From contig JAIQDT010000188.1 of assembly GCA_021521415.1 (NCBI GenBank), positions 2,852,001-2,916,000 on the forward strand: DNA of 64,000 bases, written 5' to 3'. The position numbers and the translations under genes are program-made. Source of the DNA: Bidens hawaiensis. Taxonomy: Eukaryota; Streptophyta; Magnoliopsida; Asterales; Asteraceae. Below the pieces are notes generated by a model. That model was given only the letters and a program-made list of their open reading frames with translations, did no database searches and was not told the DNA's origin. Within the stretch, counting starts at the first letter, position 1; the number at the start of each line of letters is the position of its first letter. Shown here one piece after another: positions 11,576 to 22,539 of this stretch.

Positions 11576-12254
11576 TTAATGGATATCTTTATATCATTAT
11601 TCTATCTATTTAGACTATGATTCCATATCAAATGAATTCTCAAATTCCTTTATAGGCCAATTTTTGAGTTATAAATAAAACCGTTATCCTATCTATTTAT
11701 TCTATTAAAAATACAAAGATAAAGAATTTTTTTATAGTTGATTGTATAGTGTATACACGGAAATATACAACACAAAAAATGGGCGGTTATTATAGTTTCA
11801 TCATACACTGATTCTTTTTCTTCTTTGTATCATAATTCAATCAACTGAGGTTATTCTAAGTTGTAACTTCAATCAAATAAGAATAGTTTCTTTCATTGGT
11901 AGACTATTCCAGTAAAGTAAGGTGGAATCGAATCCGGTTCCCATATTAATTTCTTAGTTCTTATCGATTCTTTTTTTTGAATATTGAATTTTTTTCAAAT
12001 CGAATAGACGGACCATTTTTTTCTTTTTTTCATGTGAATGAATATGTTTTTATGTTATTTCGTACAGTAGAATTCTTTTCTTTGGGGAATCCTTTTCCCG
12101 CTAGAAGTAATGAGAACAATGATAGAATGGATTGCTACCTATGTCTAGATCACGGATAAATGAAAATTTTATTGATAAAACCTTTTCAATTGTAGCCAGT
12201 ATCTTATTACGAATAATTCCGTATTACATAGATGGTGCGATTTGATTTTTAAAT
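11576..12254 (+). pseudogene. ycf3: Nuclear plastid DNA insertion with 5' end of ycf3
   Basis: The frame from ATG at 12141 reads [17 protein letters not shown] and on to LLRIIP, which matches the start of the plastid photosystem I assembly factor Ycf3 (Paf1). A stretch of about 30 bases is then missing, and the frame meets the YYRDG-like end of exon 1 followed by GTGCGATTTGA, the start of the ycf3 group II intron. The AT-rich DNA upstream reads like plastid spacer. Identity is from memory of the family. The left limit is uncertain, and the core 11800-12250 is the safest part. It cannot be functional here: it is truncated, carries a deletion and lacks plastid expression. Confidence 0.85.
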
Positions 12255-12630
12255 CTCGAGGAAGAGAATGCAATTGAGAACGATGATATCGATTTGGACC
12301 GACAGATAGGTAGGAAAGTTGAACAAAGAAAACGAAAGGCTCAAGATATGAAATCCGAGGAAATCATCCAACTTAGGAAGATGAAGTATACTTTTTGAGC
12401 AGTGTCGTGCTCAAGATAAGGAGCTTTATCTCCTTAAATCTGAGAAGATGAAGTTTGAAAAACATATACAAGAAGAACAACTAAGGTTGGAGGCTGAGAA
12501 AATAGAGCTTGCTAAGATGGAATTTAATCAACGAATTATGCTGATGGATTTAAGTGCAGTGTTAAATATGCAACGACAATATTTTGAGGAGCTTCAAATG
12601 GAAATCATGAGGAAACACAATCATATATGA
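12255..12630 (+). pseudogene. Fragment of a NAM-associated C-terminal domain protein
   Basis: One frame gives an acidic-basic segment (RQIGRKVEQRKRK..) ending in a TGA after KMKYTF. A single-base shift then continues as FEQCRAQDKELYLLKSEKMK and on through a charged coiled coil ending in EIMRKHNHI, with stop at 12628. This pattern is typical of the C-terminal domain associated with NAM-like/Myb-like plant proteins and PIF/Harbinger accessory proteins. Only the last ~120 residues are present. It directly abuts the plastid insertion. Domain naming is by recall; the frameshift is seen. Confidence 0.55.
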
Positions 12631-12929
12631 GATAATTAATTCGAGGAGCTCCCATGTTTTTGTTGGATACATGGTAACATGCCGGTTGTTATTTTGGTGT
12701 GTGTTCTAAAACTCAAGAAACTACTACTCTTTGGAAGCATATATACCAACTGTATGCTAGTCTGCTTAGTTTGGCTTTCCAACCCTTTTGTTTACATCTA
12801 ATTTTTAGTATGATTAATATGTTGTTGTAACATGCTCAAGGAACGCGTTTCATCATTATTGTAAGAATAGCTCATGAAGTAATTTGCATTTGTAACATCC
12901 CATTAACAGTTTGCTATTTTATTATAATA
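12631..12929. other. No gene seen
   Basis: AT-rich sequence between the gene fragment and the Helitron end, resembling a plant 3' UTR (GTTGTATTTTGG-like words, TTTGTAACATCCC). Nothing specific recognised. Confidence 0.4.
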
Positions 12930-12961
12930 CTAGTATCTAGACCCGCCGCGTTGCGGCGGGT
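12930..12961 (-). mobile_element. Helitron 3' terminus (hairpin plus CTAG)
   Basis: Read on the - strand, the sequence is ACCCGCCGC-AAC-GCGGCGGGT, an almost perfect GC hairpin, followed by CTAGATA and then CTAG before a T. This is the classic Helitron 3' end: hairpin, short spacer, CTRR, and insertion between A and T. The transposon lies to the right, which agrees with the - strand RPA and Rep/helicase genes. Confidence 0.8.
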
Positions 12962-13370
12962 TTGGTCTAGCCTTTCATTTCGGCAGTATACATTAATGTT
13001 AAGTGTGAAAAGGCTAAAGAGATGTAACATAATTAGAAATGTTGATCAAAGATAGTAGTAATTGGTCACACCGTTTTTCATTTAGATAATGAACTACTTT
13101 CTAGCAGTTTTATAGAGAGCATTTCACATATAGTTTTAGTCCTAAAACCCACCATCTTTTGCCATTTACAAAAAGTGTGTTTGTTTGGTGGTTACTTGCA
13201 TCATTTAGCTACACCAAGTTAAAGTCCTGGTCATTGATTTACAAAACGCCACAAATGGAGACGCTTTTCGTCTTCTCAGTTTGAGAGACCGCTTTCCTTT
13301 ATAGTGGCAAGTCTTTAGTCGTTTGCCTCCCTTGTCATTGTCTTTAGTTCCTGTTTTAATTTATATGTTA

Positions 13371-16300
13371 TTAAGTTGAAGTATAAGTAATTAACTTGAA
13401 GTATAAGTAACTGAATTTGATATTTAAAGAGTAGTTATGGCTGGTACCTGTAGTAGTTGGGTCTTGCCTTTTTAATGGCAGTTTCTTAGGGTCAGGTGTC
13501 ACAGGTTGGATTGATGTGAGTGTGTCGACCTCAGTTTGTAATTCAATAAGCTGAATTTTTCCCATGTTTGTGGCGTTGGTGACAATAGCTGTTTTGTTAG
13601 ATTGTACAACTATTTCGAAAAGCTTTTGTTGACCAATGTGTGCAACCATTTCCTGTGATAAAACCTGTGGATTAGTGTTCCCACCTTCAGTGGCCATATT
13701 TTTGCAGCTAATTTGTAGCATGTTAGTCATCGCATCATTAAAGAAGACAACTTTAGTTGTTGCGGTGTCGTCTATGAGTGTCGCATTCACACAATAGTTG
13801 TATCATATATATTGTTGTTATTGACATGAAGTAATAAAAATGTATATTTGTTTTATTTTGTATTCTTACCTGAACTTAGCCTCAATATCATTATGGTGTA
13901 AGCAGACGAATTCGACCGATTTTTCTCCTTGTGGGTGTAGCTTGCTTGAACATTTGGAGCATTGGGCAGTGTACCATGTTCGGTGGGCTTCGATATCCTT
14001 TATGCGAGCAGTGCACTTGTAATTGGAATGTTATGTTTGCATATGTGTTAGCTAAATTGCTGCAATTTGAACTTTTATTATATCTGAAGGAAGTGTATGC
14101 GTGTCATTACCTTGTTTCCTGTCGATATCTGATGGATTGTGGCATTGCTTTTGAGCGGTGGAAGGGCTTTGAGCCTGGATAGAGGTTCAGTTAAGTTAGT
14201 ATGGTTGCTGGTACAATAGCTATTAATTAAGTTTTTTACCTGTTGATAGTATTTATCAGTTCAGGATATGTTGGGTTAACATGGATGGTTGTTGCTCTTG
14301 TTTTTTCAAGCTGCGCAAATGTTGTTTGTTTTCACTTGAGTGAGTTGTATTACAATATGTCAAAGTGGTCTGTTTACTTTTGTAGAAAGTGGCTGATGTG
14401 GAGGTTATTAGGATTATGTCACCTTCAACTATGTTATCACTCGCAAGGTGTTCCATATCTTTCCAAAAAGTGATTTCAACTTCATTAGTCCTGTGAGAAA
14501 TGAGTTTCGGATTAAAATAACATTGATGATGAATACTGTATTTGAGTTAGGTGCATTTTTTCCTACCATTCGTCTTGTATGAGGAACTTTTTTAGTTTAT
14601 CCACCTTGTTTGTGTGCTGGAAAAATTTCTTTTCTAACCGCCCAATGTAGTCTACAAGTTAAGAAATTAGACATTAGGTTTAGGAGGTGTATGTGATAGC
14701 AGGTATGGGAAGCTAGCTTCTATGATGATTTTGCTAAAAGCTGCAAGTTTTACAAACCTATAGCTTCTTATTATCACCTGATTCGGAGATTAAAACTAAT
14801 AAACCGATTACATTTATAAAGACCCAGTAACTTAGAGAGTGAAAAGGTATTTGACTGTTTAATAGTATCCATAGCTCATATGAGTTAAAAAGGTAATCTA
14901 TCATAGTATAAAAGTCAAAGTTGTGTTATTTTAGTTGTAGTCATATGTTTTTGAGTATTAGCGTTTACCTGCAAGAGGTCTCAGGTACTCTCTATGCACC
15001 TTCAGCAATTCATGTGTAGCCAGTCTGAAGTAGTAGGTGGGTATGTTGTGTAAGGCCCCGTTACCGGTGCCCTACTTTGGACGTTGGATTTACTCATAAA
15101 CACAGTTCTAAATATCAGAGTTAATAAAAACATTCGCGGAATATTAAAAACATTCAACCATTTCATTACATAACCATATTTCTTGTCTTAACGATCATTC
15201 CAAATTATTTAACATAAAACAGTGTCTTTAAAATGACATAACATTTCCTTGAGATGCCAGCTTCTTAAAGTCCATGCCATGTGCTTCCTCTTATGCAAGC
15301 TGCCTCAATCTACTCACCTGCGTGCATACTAAAAGTCAGCTACGCTGAGTGAGTTCTAGTTAATCTTACAACATACAATCTGTTCTCATACTTGCACACG
15401 TGCCCGAAGGGGTGTACATTGATCATACTTACTCTTCATATATAACTATCCATCCTATTTAAAGAGCCTTCCGCCCTATAACCTCACATATATTATAAGG
15501 GTCTGGTCCTTAACATCATAGATATTATAAAGGGTCTGATCCCCAACATCACAGATATTATTAGGGTCTGGTCCCTACCATCACAGATATTATTAAGGTC
15601 TGGTCCCTTTGTTCCATGCAACTGTACCATACCTGTTCTTTCATACTTTCCTTGACATTACGTGCAATCTCCGAAGAGCGTTCATGTACCATCAACATAT
15701 CATACATACATTATGCATACATCATATATATTCATACATACATCATATCTTACATCATACGTATCAATCATATCTTTAACTACCACCTGACGGTACATGC
15801 AATATCCGAAGATCGTTCACGCACCGTCAAGCAATCATCATACATAAATCATACAAGGCATACACTTACCACTTAAGGTAAGTGTATTAACTATCACATC
15901 AAGTATGCACACAGCCCCGAAAACACAACAAGGAAGTGGGGCTAGAAACTCACCTCAATGCGGTTGTGTTCACCGTTTACGGTTATTCCCCTCTTTAGCT
16001 GCGCACGACTAACTGTATAACCATTACGCGCATTAATTACTATCACTATCCATATCGCAGTTCTAGTCTAATTATAACCCTCAACGAACGGGGGTCCGGG
16101 GGCAGCGACCCTGGCAGCGGGGTCTAGGGGCGGCAGCCCCTAGCAGGGTCCAAGGGGCAGAACTGTCTTATCACATTTTCCATTAACATTTTGAATCGTT
16201 AGTTAATTTGCTACTTAAAAGTTCGGGGGCTTCTTCATAATTAAATCATTCTTTTCTAAGTCCAGGAACTGTTCTGTCATTCTTTCAAAGTTCTAATTCG

Positions 16301-17566
16301 TCATTTGGTCCTTAACGAATGGGAATTCATAACGAATTAACTATTATAACATTATAACGAATCTGCCTTTGTAACGAATCAGGCATCTTAACGAAGTGGT
16401 CCTTATAGCAAATTGGACCTTAACGAACTGATCCTTATACGAACTAGACCTTAACGAATTGGACTAGTTCTTCATTATTTTCCTTAGCGAATTAGATAAC
16501 GAATCAAGGCTAATTCTTCAGATTCCTGTTAACGAATTAGGGTTAGATCAGGGAATGTTAAAACATTCCCTGACATTCCTTAACCTCGTACATACTTTTC
16601 CAGCGCCGCCTTTTCGGCGCCGCCGCCGGAAAACCGCGGATTTGCCGGAAAAACGAGTTTAGACTCGTTCTTCACCGTTTTTCGCCCCGTTCGATCCAGA
16701 TCTGAGCTAGGGTGATCCCTAAGCTCATCTTAGTTCGGTTTATACCCGAATCCACCCGGATCTCGTGACTTAAACGGTTTAACGGTGTCGGGTCGTCGTT
16801 TCGTGTTTATATCTAACGGGTTTAAGCTCATAAAATATCATACTATCATTACCTTGGATCGGTATCGGTTTCCTTAGTGATTTCGGCTAGAGGGAGATTC
16901 TAGAGAGAGAGAGAGCTTAAGTGTGTGTTTTGGGAGGTGTATGGAATATGTGTGAAATGAAATTAAAAGGGTATTAATGGTTTATATAATTATGGATCAT
17001 AGGCTTAAGCCCATGATATTTTCCTCTTTCCTTCATAACCCAAGTCCATAACCCAATTCCATTTAGCCCAACACTAGCCCAACTCATACTAACTCATACT
17101 TTCGTTTATTAACCGGAACCCGAAAAACGAGATGTTACATGTTGGCATCAGTTATAGATGTGAATGTTGCCCTGCTCCCAATTTGTAACGAAGCCTCATG
17201 GTCCACTACCTTGTTGGTCTTTCTTGCACTAAAACAAACGTACTCCATTACCATATAACATGCGCTAACTTTGATTATTTCTTCAAAGTGTTCTTGTTGA
17301 TTTAAGTCAGCCATAACTTCGATACCGTCACCCTGCGTTGAACAATAAAAGAAAAGGACGTGAACACATGCATCAATTAGGTCAATTTCAAAGGGATGCA
17401 ATACAATTAGTATATAGTAGGACAAAATACTCACATATCTGTCTACAAAAAGGTAGAAAAGTTCCTTCTGGAATTTTGGTATCCACTTTTTTATAACTCT
17501 TACTAGTAGCGGTTGTGGTTTTAGACGCGCTTTGATGTCACGGATCTGTATCGAGTTGTGTTCCAT
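13371..17566 (-). pseudogene. RPA1-like single-strand DNA-binding protein of the Helitron, split by an LTR
   Basis: Exon pieces read in order on the - strand. 17566-17435 and 17332-17140 carry an OB fold (PLLVRVIKKW..LFYLFVD, then GDGIEVMADLNQQEHF). They are separated by a 102-bp intron (17434-17333) with a GTGAGT donor. The frame stops at the LTR and resumes at 15043 with PTYYFRLATHELL up to a GTAAAC donor at 14968. Further exons give DYIGRLEKKFF (~14645) and TNEVEITFWKDM and onward (~14490). A zinc-containing OB fold follows (about 14030-13875: CTARIKDIE..CSKC..CLHH), then VNATLIDDTATTKVVFF (13797-13371). This order matches RPA70 domains A, B and C. In Helitrons such proteins are thought to protect single-strand DNA during rolling-circle transposition. 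The exon borders are by eye, and the C-terminus is unclear. Confidence 0.75.
15049..17139 (-). mobile_element. Solo LTR inserted in an RPA exon
   Basis: It starts TGTAAGGCCCCGTTACC and ends GAGATGTTACA, with the target duplication TGTTG at 15044-15048 and 17140-17144. Removing the LTR and one TGTTG rejoins the RPA frame (DAN then PTYYF), which proves the borders. It belongs to the same family as 2058-5884 and shares the GC-rich inverted repeats (16085-16165), the TAACGAAT array (16280-16530) and the GATCGTTCACG hairpin core (15785-15827). It has no internal genes. The complement begins TGTAACATCTCG, so it is drawn on the - strand. Confidence 0.85.
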
Positions 17567-17811
17567 TTTGTTGGTTGTTGCATAGTTATTGTAGTTGTTC
17601 GTGTAAGCAAGGTATATACAATATCAGTATCAATAATGTGTTCAATGTATATGTATGTGTGTTTATATGAGTATGTTTAACTTAGGTAGTATTGTATTAA
17701 ACATATGTACAGTAGTAGTGTAAATAATGTGTACGGTGTATGTTTTTTTCCTAGAGTATTTTATGTATGGTTGATATGCTATAGTTATTTGGAAAGGTGG
17801 AATGTATGTTG

Positions 17812-18721
17812 CTAGTATATTGTGTTGTCTATTTCATGTAGAAAATCTAAGTAGACTATGTTTTTGGTTAGAGTTGGGTCTTTGTCATTGTGTAGTACGA
17901 TCAAAATTTTGAGTGAGTGGGGTGTCGTAGCCCTTGATAGAGCAACATATAATTGGCCGTGACCGAATACAGGTTGTGGTAAGTAGATCCCTATCTTATC
18001 TAGTGATTGACCTTGGCTCTTGTTAATTGTCATTGCATAGCATAGACGAAATGGAAATTGTTGCCTTTTGAGTTCAAAGGGTAGCTGGTCGTCCTTATGT
18101 GTTAAGCTTATTTTGGAAAAATGTAAACTCGGTGGCCAATGAATTTTCCCGTCATTATTTGTGCCTCTATGATCCCGGGCAGTTTTTGTGTAATTGTAAG
18201 TCGTGTACCATTACATAGACCAGCAGCTGGATTGAGGTTTCTTAGTAACATGATAGGTGAGTTTACTTTTAGTTCAACAGTGTGTGGGGGAAGGCCATTG
18301 AAGTTTAGAAGGTTTAGGTACTCTATGGGGTAGAGCAGTTAGATATCGTTGTTGTCACCTGGGTGAGGAACAACCGATTCAATGCTTGTGTAGGTTCTTG
18401 TCAGTCCAGTTGTCATGTTGATAACGATAGAGTTAATCTCGTTTACAGTATCATTCTTAGGACATATAATAGCTTTCTTTGAGAGTGTTGTGCGTTGGGG
18501 TTTTGTAAAGCATCGGAATTGTAAATGAAGTGTATAAGTTCGGTTAATGCACTATCAGAATAACGTATAAGATACTCATCAGGTATACGTATATTTTTTG
18601 TATCTTCTGGATCATTCACGTCTCGTGATCCAATAATTCCATCACCAACAGAGACTAACCATGAAGAGAATACAAATATAACATTTTGTTCAGTGGAACT
18701 GATTTGTACTATGTAGACACA
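17812..18721 (-). pseudogene. C-terminal part of the Helitron Pif1-type helicase
   Basis: Reading leftward from 18721, the frames give NVIFVFSSWLVSVGDG, then [42 protein letters not shown] and NGTRLTI. After a one-base shift near 18115 they give MTINKSQGQSLDKIGIYLP with VFGHGQLYVALSRAT. These are helicase motifs of the Pif1/RecD superfamily 1B (the TINKSQGQS motif V and the YVALSR motif VI). The stop is at 17812. The matching N-terminal part lies at 30445-34012, so the Ty3 insertion split one gene. Other small shifts occur near 18330 and 18480. The protein is not functional. Confidence 0.85.
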
Positions 18722-18899
18722 CGATGTGCGTGCGCGTAGCTTGTATAAATATGATAGATTGGATATTTAGCTTTTGCACAAGATCGTGTTTTAAATTTAT
18801 AAAAGTGATTTCTACAAAGACTAAACACACACAAAATAGGCAAGTGTACCTATCGTATATGTAGAATAGTATTGGTAAGAACCAAGTATTGATCCGTGG
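18722..18899 (-). mobile_element. Terminal fragment of the third LTR
   Basis: It matches the right-hand (3') end of the other LTRs (compare 28584-28756): CGATGTGCGTGCGCGTAGC.. through TAGGCAAGTGTACCTATCG to GATCCGTGGA. It then passes directly into gag sequence at GCCACTCC. The joint falls on GTGGA, which is shared by both parents (ATCCGTGGACAC in the LTR, CGGGTGGAGCC in gag), so a 5-bp microhomology deletion is likely. Confidence 0.75.
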
Positions 18900-19136
18900 A
18901 GCCACTCCATTGTCGTAGCCTTCGAGAGTTGGCTTGGCATACTGGCTCATGTTCGGCTCATTATTTTGGGCCGCCATCATTTCTTCGGTTTGATTTTCTC
19001 CTGATGTGGTGGCGTCTACTGATTCGTCTTTGATTGCTTCGGCGGTTTCTGCAGTCAGTTTACGAGTTCGTCGACGAAAGAGTCGTTCCGGTTCAGAAAT
19101 TGGTGAAACAAGCTCAGGCTCAAAAGTAGAGGACAT
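18900..19136 (-). pseudogene. gag N-terminal fragment of the second tandem unit
   Basis: The frame starts with an ATG at 19136-19134 and reads MSSTFEPELVSPISEPERL, then an R-rich stretch, and ends inside EGYDNGVAP at the deletion joint. It is nearly identical to the gag start of the main element at 28253-28020. It keeps the ATG and the TCA serine codon that are mutated there (ATA and the stop TAA). Only ~79 codons remain. Confidence 0.75.
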
Positions 19137-19438
19137 ACATGGGACCAAATCAAAATTAAACACTAAATTAAAAGTTAGCTAAACTTAGTCTACAAGGTTA
19201 GTCTAATATTAAACTACGAGTTATGCTACGCTATTTTTAAAGTAAACTAAGGTCTAAATTAATTAAGCATAAGTAAAGTAAGGTAACTAAAGGTAAAAAG
19301 TAGGTAGGCTAGCCGTAAAATTATGTATTTTAGTATTTAGTAAAAAACATAAAGATAAATTAAAATAGAAGTTAAAAAATTTGTACAATTATACACAATG
19401 ATTAAATTAAAACTTGGATTTCTTAGAAACGTACCGTG

Positions 19439-19456
19439 TCCCCGGCAAAGGCGCCA
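19439..19456 (-). promoter_or_regulatory. Second primer binding site, one mismatch
   Basis: The complement is TGGCGCC-TTTGCCGGGGA, one base away from the tRNA-Asp site at 28559-28576. It sits seven bases from the LTR at 19464, on the outer side of that LTR. This shows that another internal region once followed it. Confidence 0.75.
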
Positions 19457-19463
19457 AAAACTT

Positions 19464-21100
19464 TGATGTGTGCGTGCTAGTGGTATAAAATATGAAAGGT
19501 TGGATGATTTGCTTTTGCAAAAGATCGTGTTTTAAATTTGTAAAAGTGATTTCTACAAAGACTAAACACACACAAACTAGGCAAGTGTTCAATTATGCAA
19601 AGCTTACCATCTAAGATCAATAATTCACTTCATTTTAGCATTGATAAATAATATTTGAACATGTGGTAAACTTGCCATAATAATATATGATAGATAGCTC
19701 CTTAAACATTAAGTGAGCATCTTTGGCACTAAGGAGATAGCATGCGCATTTTAAATTCCACCCTTTCCTAATGTCATGCCATCTCATTGATGTCAATTTA
19801 AGTTGGCAAGTAGTTTCGTAAAGTAGAAAGATTAGGATTAACTTTGATTTCTCAAATACCAATTCTAACAACTTCGGGTGGTTGTAGTTTAGTCACACAA
19901 CCTCCCCTTGGTTGATTTATGTAGGTTATAATTACACATTCCATTAACATATGATTTCTTTAACTAATTTGATATCCTAAGCAAAGCCATTTTCGGATTA
20001 CCAAAGTTTAGAAAAATACATCATAACTTATATCTCATCATTTCTAAGTACAATATAAGGATCCATGTTTCGATAATGTATCAAAGTATTTCTATCTTTC
20101 AAGAACATGAATCGATCATGAACGATTGCTAATGGAATTGACAACCACCAACTTTGAATTAGTGATTTAAGATGGTGAAACATTTCTCATCAAAAGATAA
20201 TTGTAATATAACCATGTACTTTACTAGAGTACACCACATGTTTTATATAATTATTAAGTAAAACAAAGCTTCTTCATAGATTTTAGATGGTAAAGGAGTT
20301 TAGCTCATAATGAGCATGATGATAAACATTAAGATGAATGATAATAACAAATACATGATTAAACTTGGAACAATCTAACCAAATGTAGATGAATATTCCT
20401 TCTTAATGATGATGATGATGGATGATGATGATGATGGTTGATGGTGATGACCTCCAAGCCTTCAAACTCTTCACTAGATCTTCAAAGTGAGTGTTAGTGT
20501 GTGTTTTTATAAGAGAGAACCGAATAGATTTCTTTTCAAGGCACACCGAATGAGTGCAACATGAGCCACTATTTATAGGCAATCTGGATATTGAGGCAAG
20601 GCCCCGTTCTTGATGAGCACACCCCCGTGCATTTTTAAGACATGTGCCAGATTTGTTTTGTTTTTTCTGTGACGTGGCCACGGCCCCGTGGTTGAGAGGC
20701 ACGGCCCCGTGCTTTTTAGTGACATGTGCTAATTCTTTTTGTCGTTTCTGGAAGGTAAGCACGGCCCCGTGCTTCCTGAGGCACGCCCCCGTGCTTTTTA
20801 GTGACATGTGCTAATTATTTTTGTCGTTTCTGAAAGGTGAGCACGGCCCCGTGCTTCCAAAAGCACGGCCTCGTGTTTCCTGAAAGCACAGCCCCGTGTT
20901 TCCTGAAAGCACAGCCCCATGTTTTGCTGTTTTCTTTGGTTTTTCTTTGGCTTTTCATTCGTTTCTTCGTTTGAGGCTTGGATTCACCTGAAAATACATT
21001 TTAACATGATAAGTAGTTATTTTAACTATATTATATGATAGAAGTTGTAGTTTTTAGATATTATTTGATGCTAAAAAGATGTGTATTTTTATATACATCA
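19464..21100 (-). mobile_element. Middle LTR (3' LTR of the main unit)
   Basis: The ends are TGATGTGTGCG (+ strand left) and TATATACATCA (right), the same as in 28584-30444. It is 1637 bp against 1861 bp. The main cause is a 206-bp stretch present in the other LTR (28709-28914) but missing here between GGCAAGTGT and TCAATTATG, flanked by a TGT microhomology. It carries the GCACGGCCCCGTGC array. Confidence 0.85.
20590..20935. repeat. Array of GCACGGCCCCGTGC inverted repeats
   Basis: About ten complete or decayed copies of GCACGG-CC-CCGTGC, each a small perfect or near-perfect hairpin, are spaced 20-60 bp apart with linkers such as TTTTTAGTGACATGTGCTAATT. Read on the coding strand of the element it lies in U3, upstream of the likely start site. 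The other LTR has the same array at 29915-30270 with independent mutations. Confidence 0.85.
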
Positions 21101-21138
21101 AACATCCCCACACTTGAACCTTGCTTGTCCTCAAGCAA
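21101..21138 (-). promoter_or_regulatory. Polypurine tract with upstream hairpin at the 3' LTR
   Basis: On the - strand: TTGCTTG, loop AGGA, CAAGCAA, then GGTT and CAAGTGTGGGGATGTT, followed at once by the LTR start TGATG. The purine-rich tract next to the LTR is the expected plus-strand primer. The hairpin just before it is described among the findings. Confidence 0.75.
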
Positions 21139-21607
21139 GATACTTATAAATATTCTCTAAAAATAGGAAGTTAGGACCACAGCTTAAACATCCCCAAAAG
21201 AGTTCCAAGAAAATGGGAACAAAATAACCAACCTTAAATCATAGGAATATATGTAGTGATATATAAAAAGGTGATTTTGTTTTTATGAGTTTTCGTTTAT
21301 GCAAAACGTCACGTTCTCACAATGTTCACTCACACTCGGTTTTATATCTGATCATACCTGTGATGTATGTATGTGAACACTCTTAGTCAAAATGCAACCT
21401 GTGAAAAATAAGCTTGTAGCAATTTCAAATCTCCACCTTTGTGAAGGGTTGCATAGATTAGAAGGTAATATGGGTTGGTTTTGAGTAGGGATTTGGTATT
21501 TGGTGGTGGTTCAAGGGTTTTAGGTTAATGAGGATGGTAAATACAACTTCTGCTAATTGTCGGGAGTCTTAAGATGTCTTCAACGGTTAGCTCCTTTCTC
21601 CCGATTG

Positions 21608-21931
21608 CTATATATATTTATATATATTAACTAGTGACTCTTTTAAGGTCAGATCATCAAGACCAGTTTTTTCGAGGATGTGGATCAGTTCTTCCTCAAT
21701 CCTGCTCTGAACATAACTCCCAACTCTAATGGATCGTTCGGCTTTGAGCCTAATAGCCCCCACCCTTATTAGTTCGGTATATTCATGCTGAGACTGAGTT
21801 TGACTTTTTCTACATCTTCCTTTGTGGGACCAGTTGCCACAACCTAAGCATTGTTCGTATCTTTTCGCTCTTCTCTTCATTGTGTTTTTGGAAATTCCAC
21901 AAAATGGTGCCTTTGTTCGTCTTGGCGCCAC
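21608..21931 (-). CDS. Small basic zinc-knuckle-like ORF between integrase and 3' LTR
   Basis: 107 codons are open from ATG at 21931. The N-terminus is basic (APRRTKAPF..KNTMKRRAKR), followed by CLGCGNWSHKGRC, a C-x2-C-x4-H-x3-C pattern close to a CCHC zinc knuckle, then a polar, partly helical C-terminal half (RIEEELIHILEKTGLDDL). It lies in the element's sense orientation in the region where Athila/Tat elements keep extra ORFs, and it is intact although gag and pol are broken. I do not recognise a named family. It could be a nucleic-acid-binding accessory protein, or a short ORF surviving by chance. An open frame upstream (22244-21951) is probably non-coding. Confidence 0.45.
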   Translation of the reverse strand: MAPRRTKAPFCGISKNTMKRRAKRYEQCLGCGNWSHKGRCRKSQTQSQHEYTELIRVGAIRLKAERSIRVGSYVQSRIEEELIHILEKTGLDDLTLKESLVNIYKYI

Positions 21932-22539
21932 TTTTTCCTCACCTCATTTCTTAAGAGAAAGATTCTCTCCCTAAGTTCTGGAGGCAACCTAAGTTTTGTG
22001 AAGTGATGCAGCAAAGGAAATTGAAATCGAAATAATGCATTTCCAGTTCTTTAGAGTCTGCCGGTAAAAGACCAGTGTTGTATTTTACCGGTGAGAGGGA
22101 TAAAGTGGAAAGGTTTTGGTTTAGGATTTTGGGTTTTGTAATTTGGGGAATGGTTTGAGAGGATTGTGACAATATTACCTTTTTCCTTATACAACGCTTC
22201 GTGCGATCTTGAAATGAATAATTGCGACAAGTTCTAAATAACACGAAACATATGACTCACTCAATGCTCCGAAAAAATATTTATGTGGCATGAGGTTTAT
22301 CTCACAATAACGGAGGGATTAGGTATAAACGCCATATTTTGCATAAATTTGTTCTCATTATTACAAAACTTCTTTTTACTTTTTCATTTTTTTGGTTATA
22401 GTAGATTTGTAGTTTGTTATTTGCTAAAAAATTCTCTTGGATTTTCTTTTGGTTTTGTCAAAAATAGTCTTTGTTTGCTACAAAAAATTTTGTTATTAGA
22501 TAATCTTATAATTAGTTGAGCAAGCAATTGGTCAAGTAA

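Noticed and set aside
12141..12254. Expressed ycf3 gene
   Set aside because: Only part of exon 1 with a deletion, in nuclear repeat DNA.
13840..14473. Short + strand ORFs opposite the RPA gene
   Set aside because: They are antisense shadows; the - strand shows the RPA zinc domain and splice-like borders.
20403..20807. 134-codon ORF repeated at 29729-30130
   Set aside because: It crosses the GCACGGCCCCGTGC array and a GATGAT repeat in the LTR; it starts and ends differently in the two LTRs.
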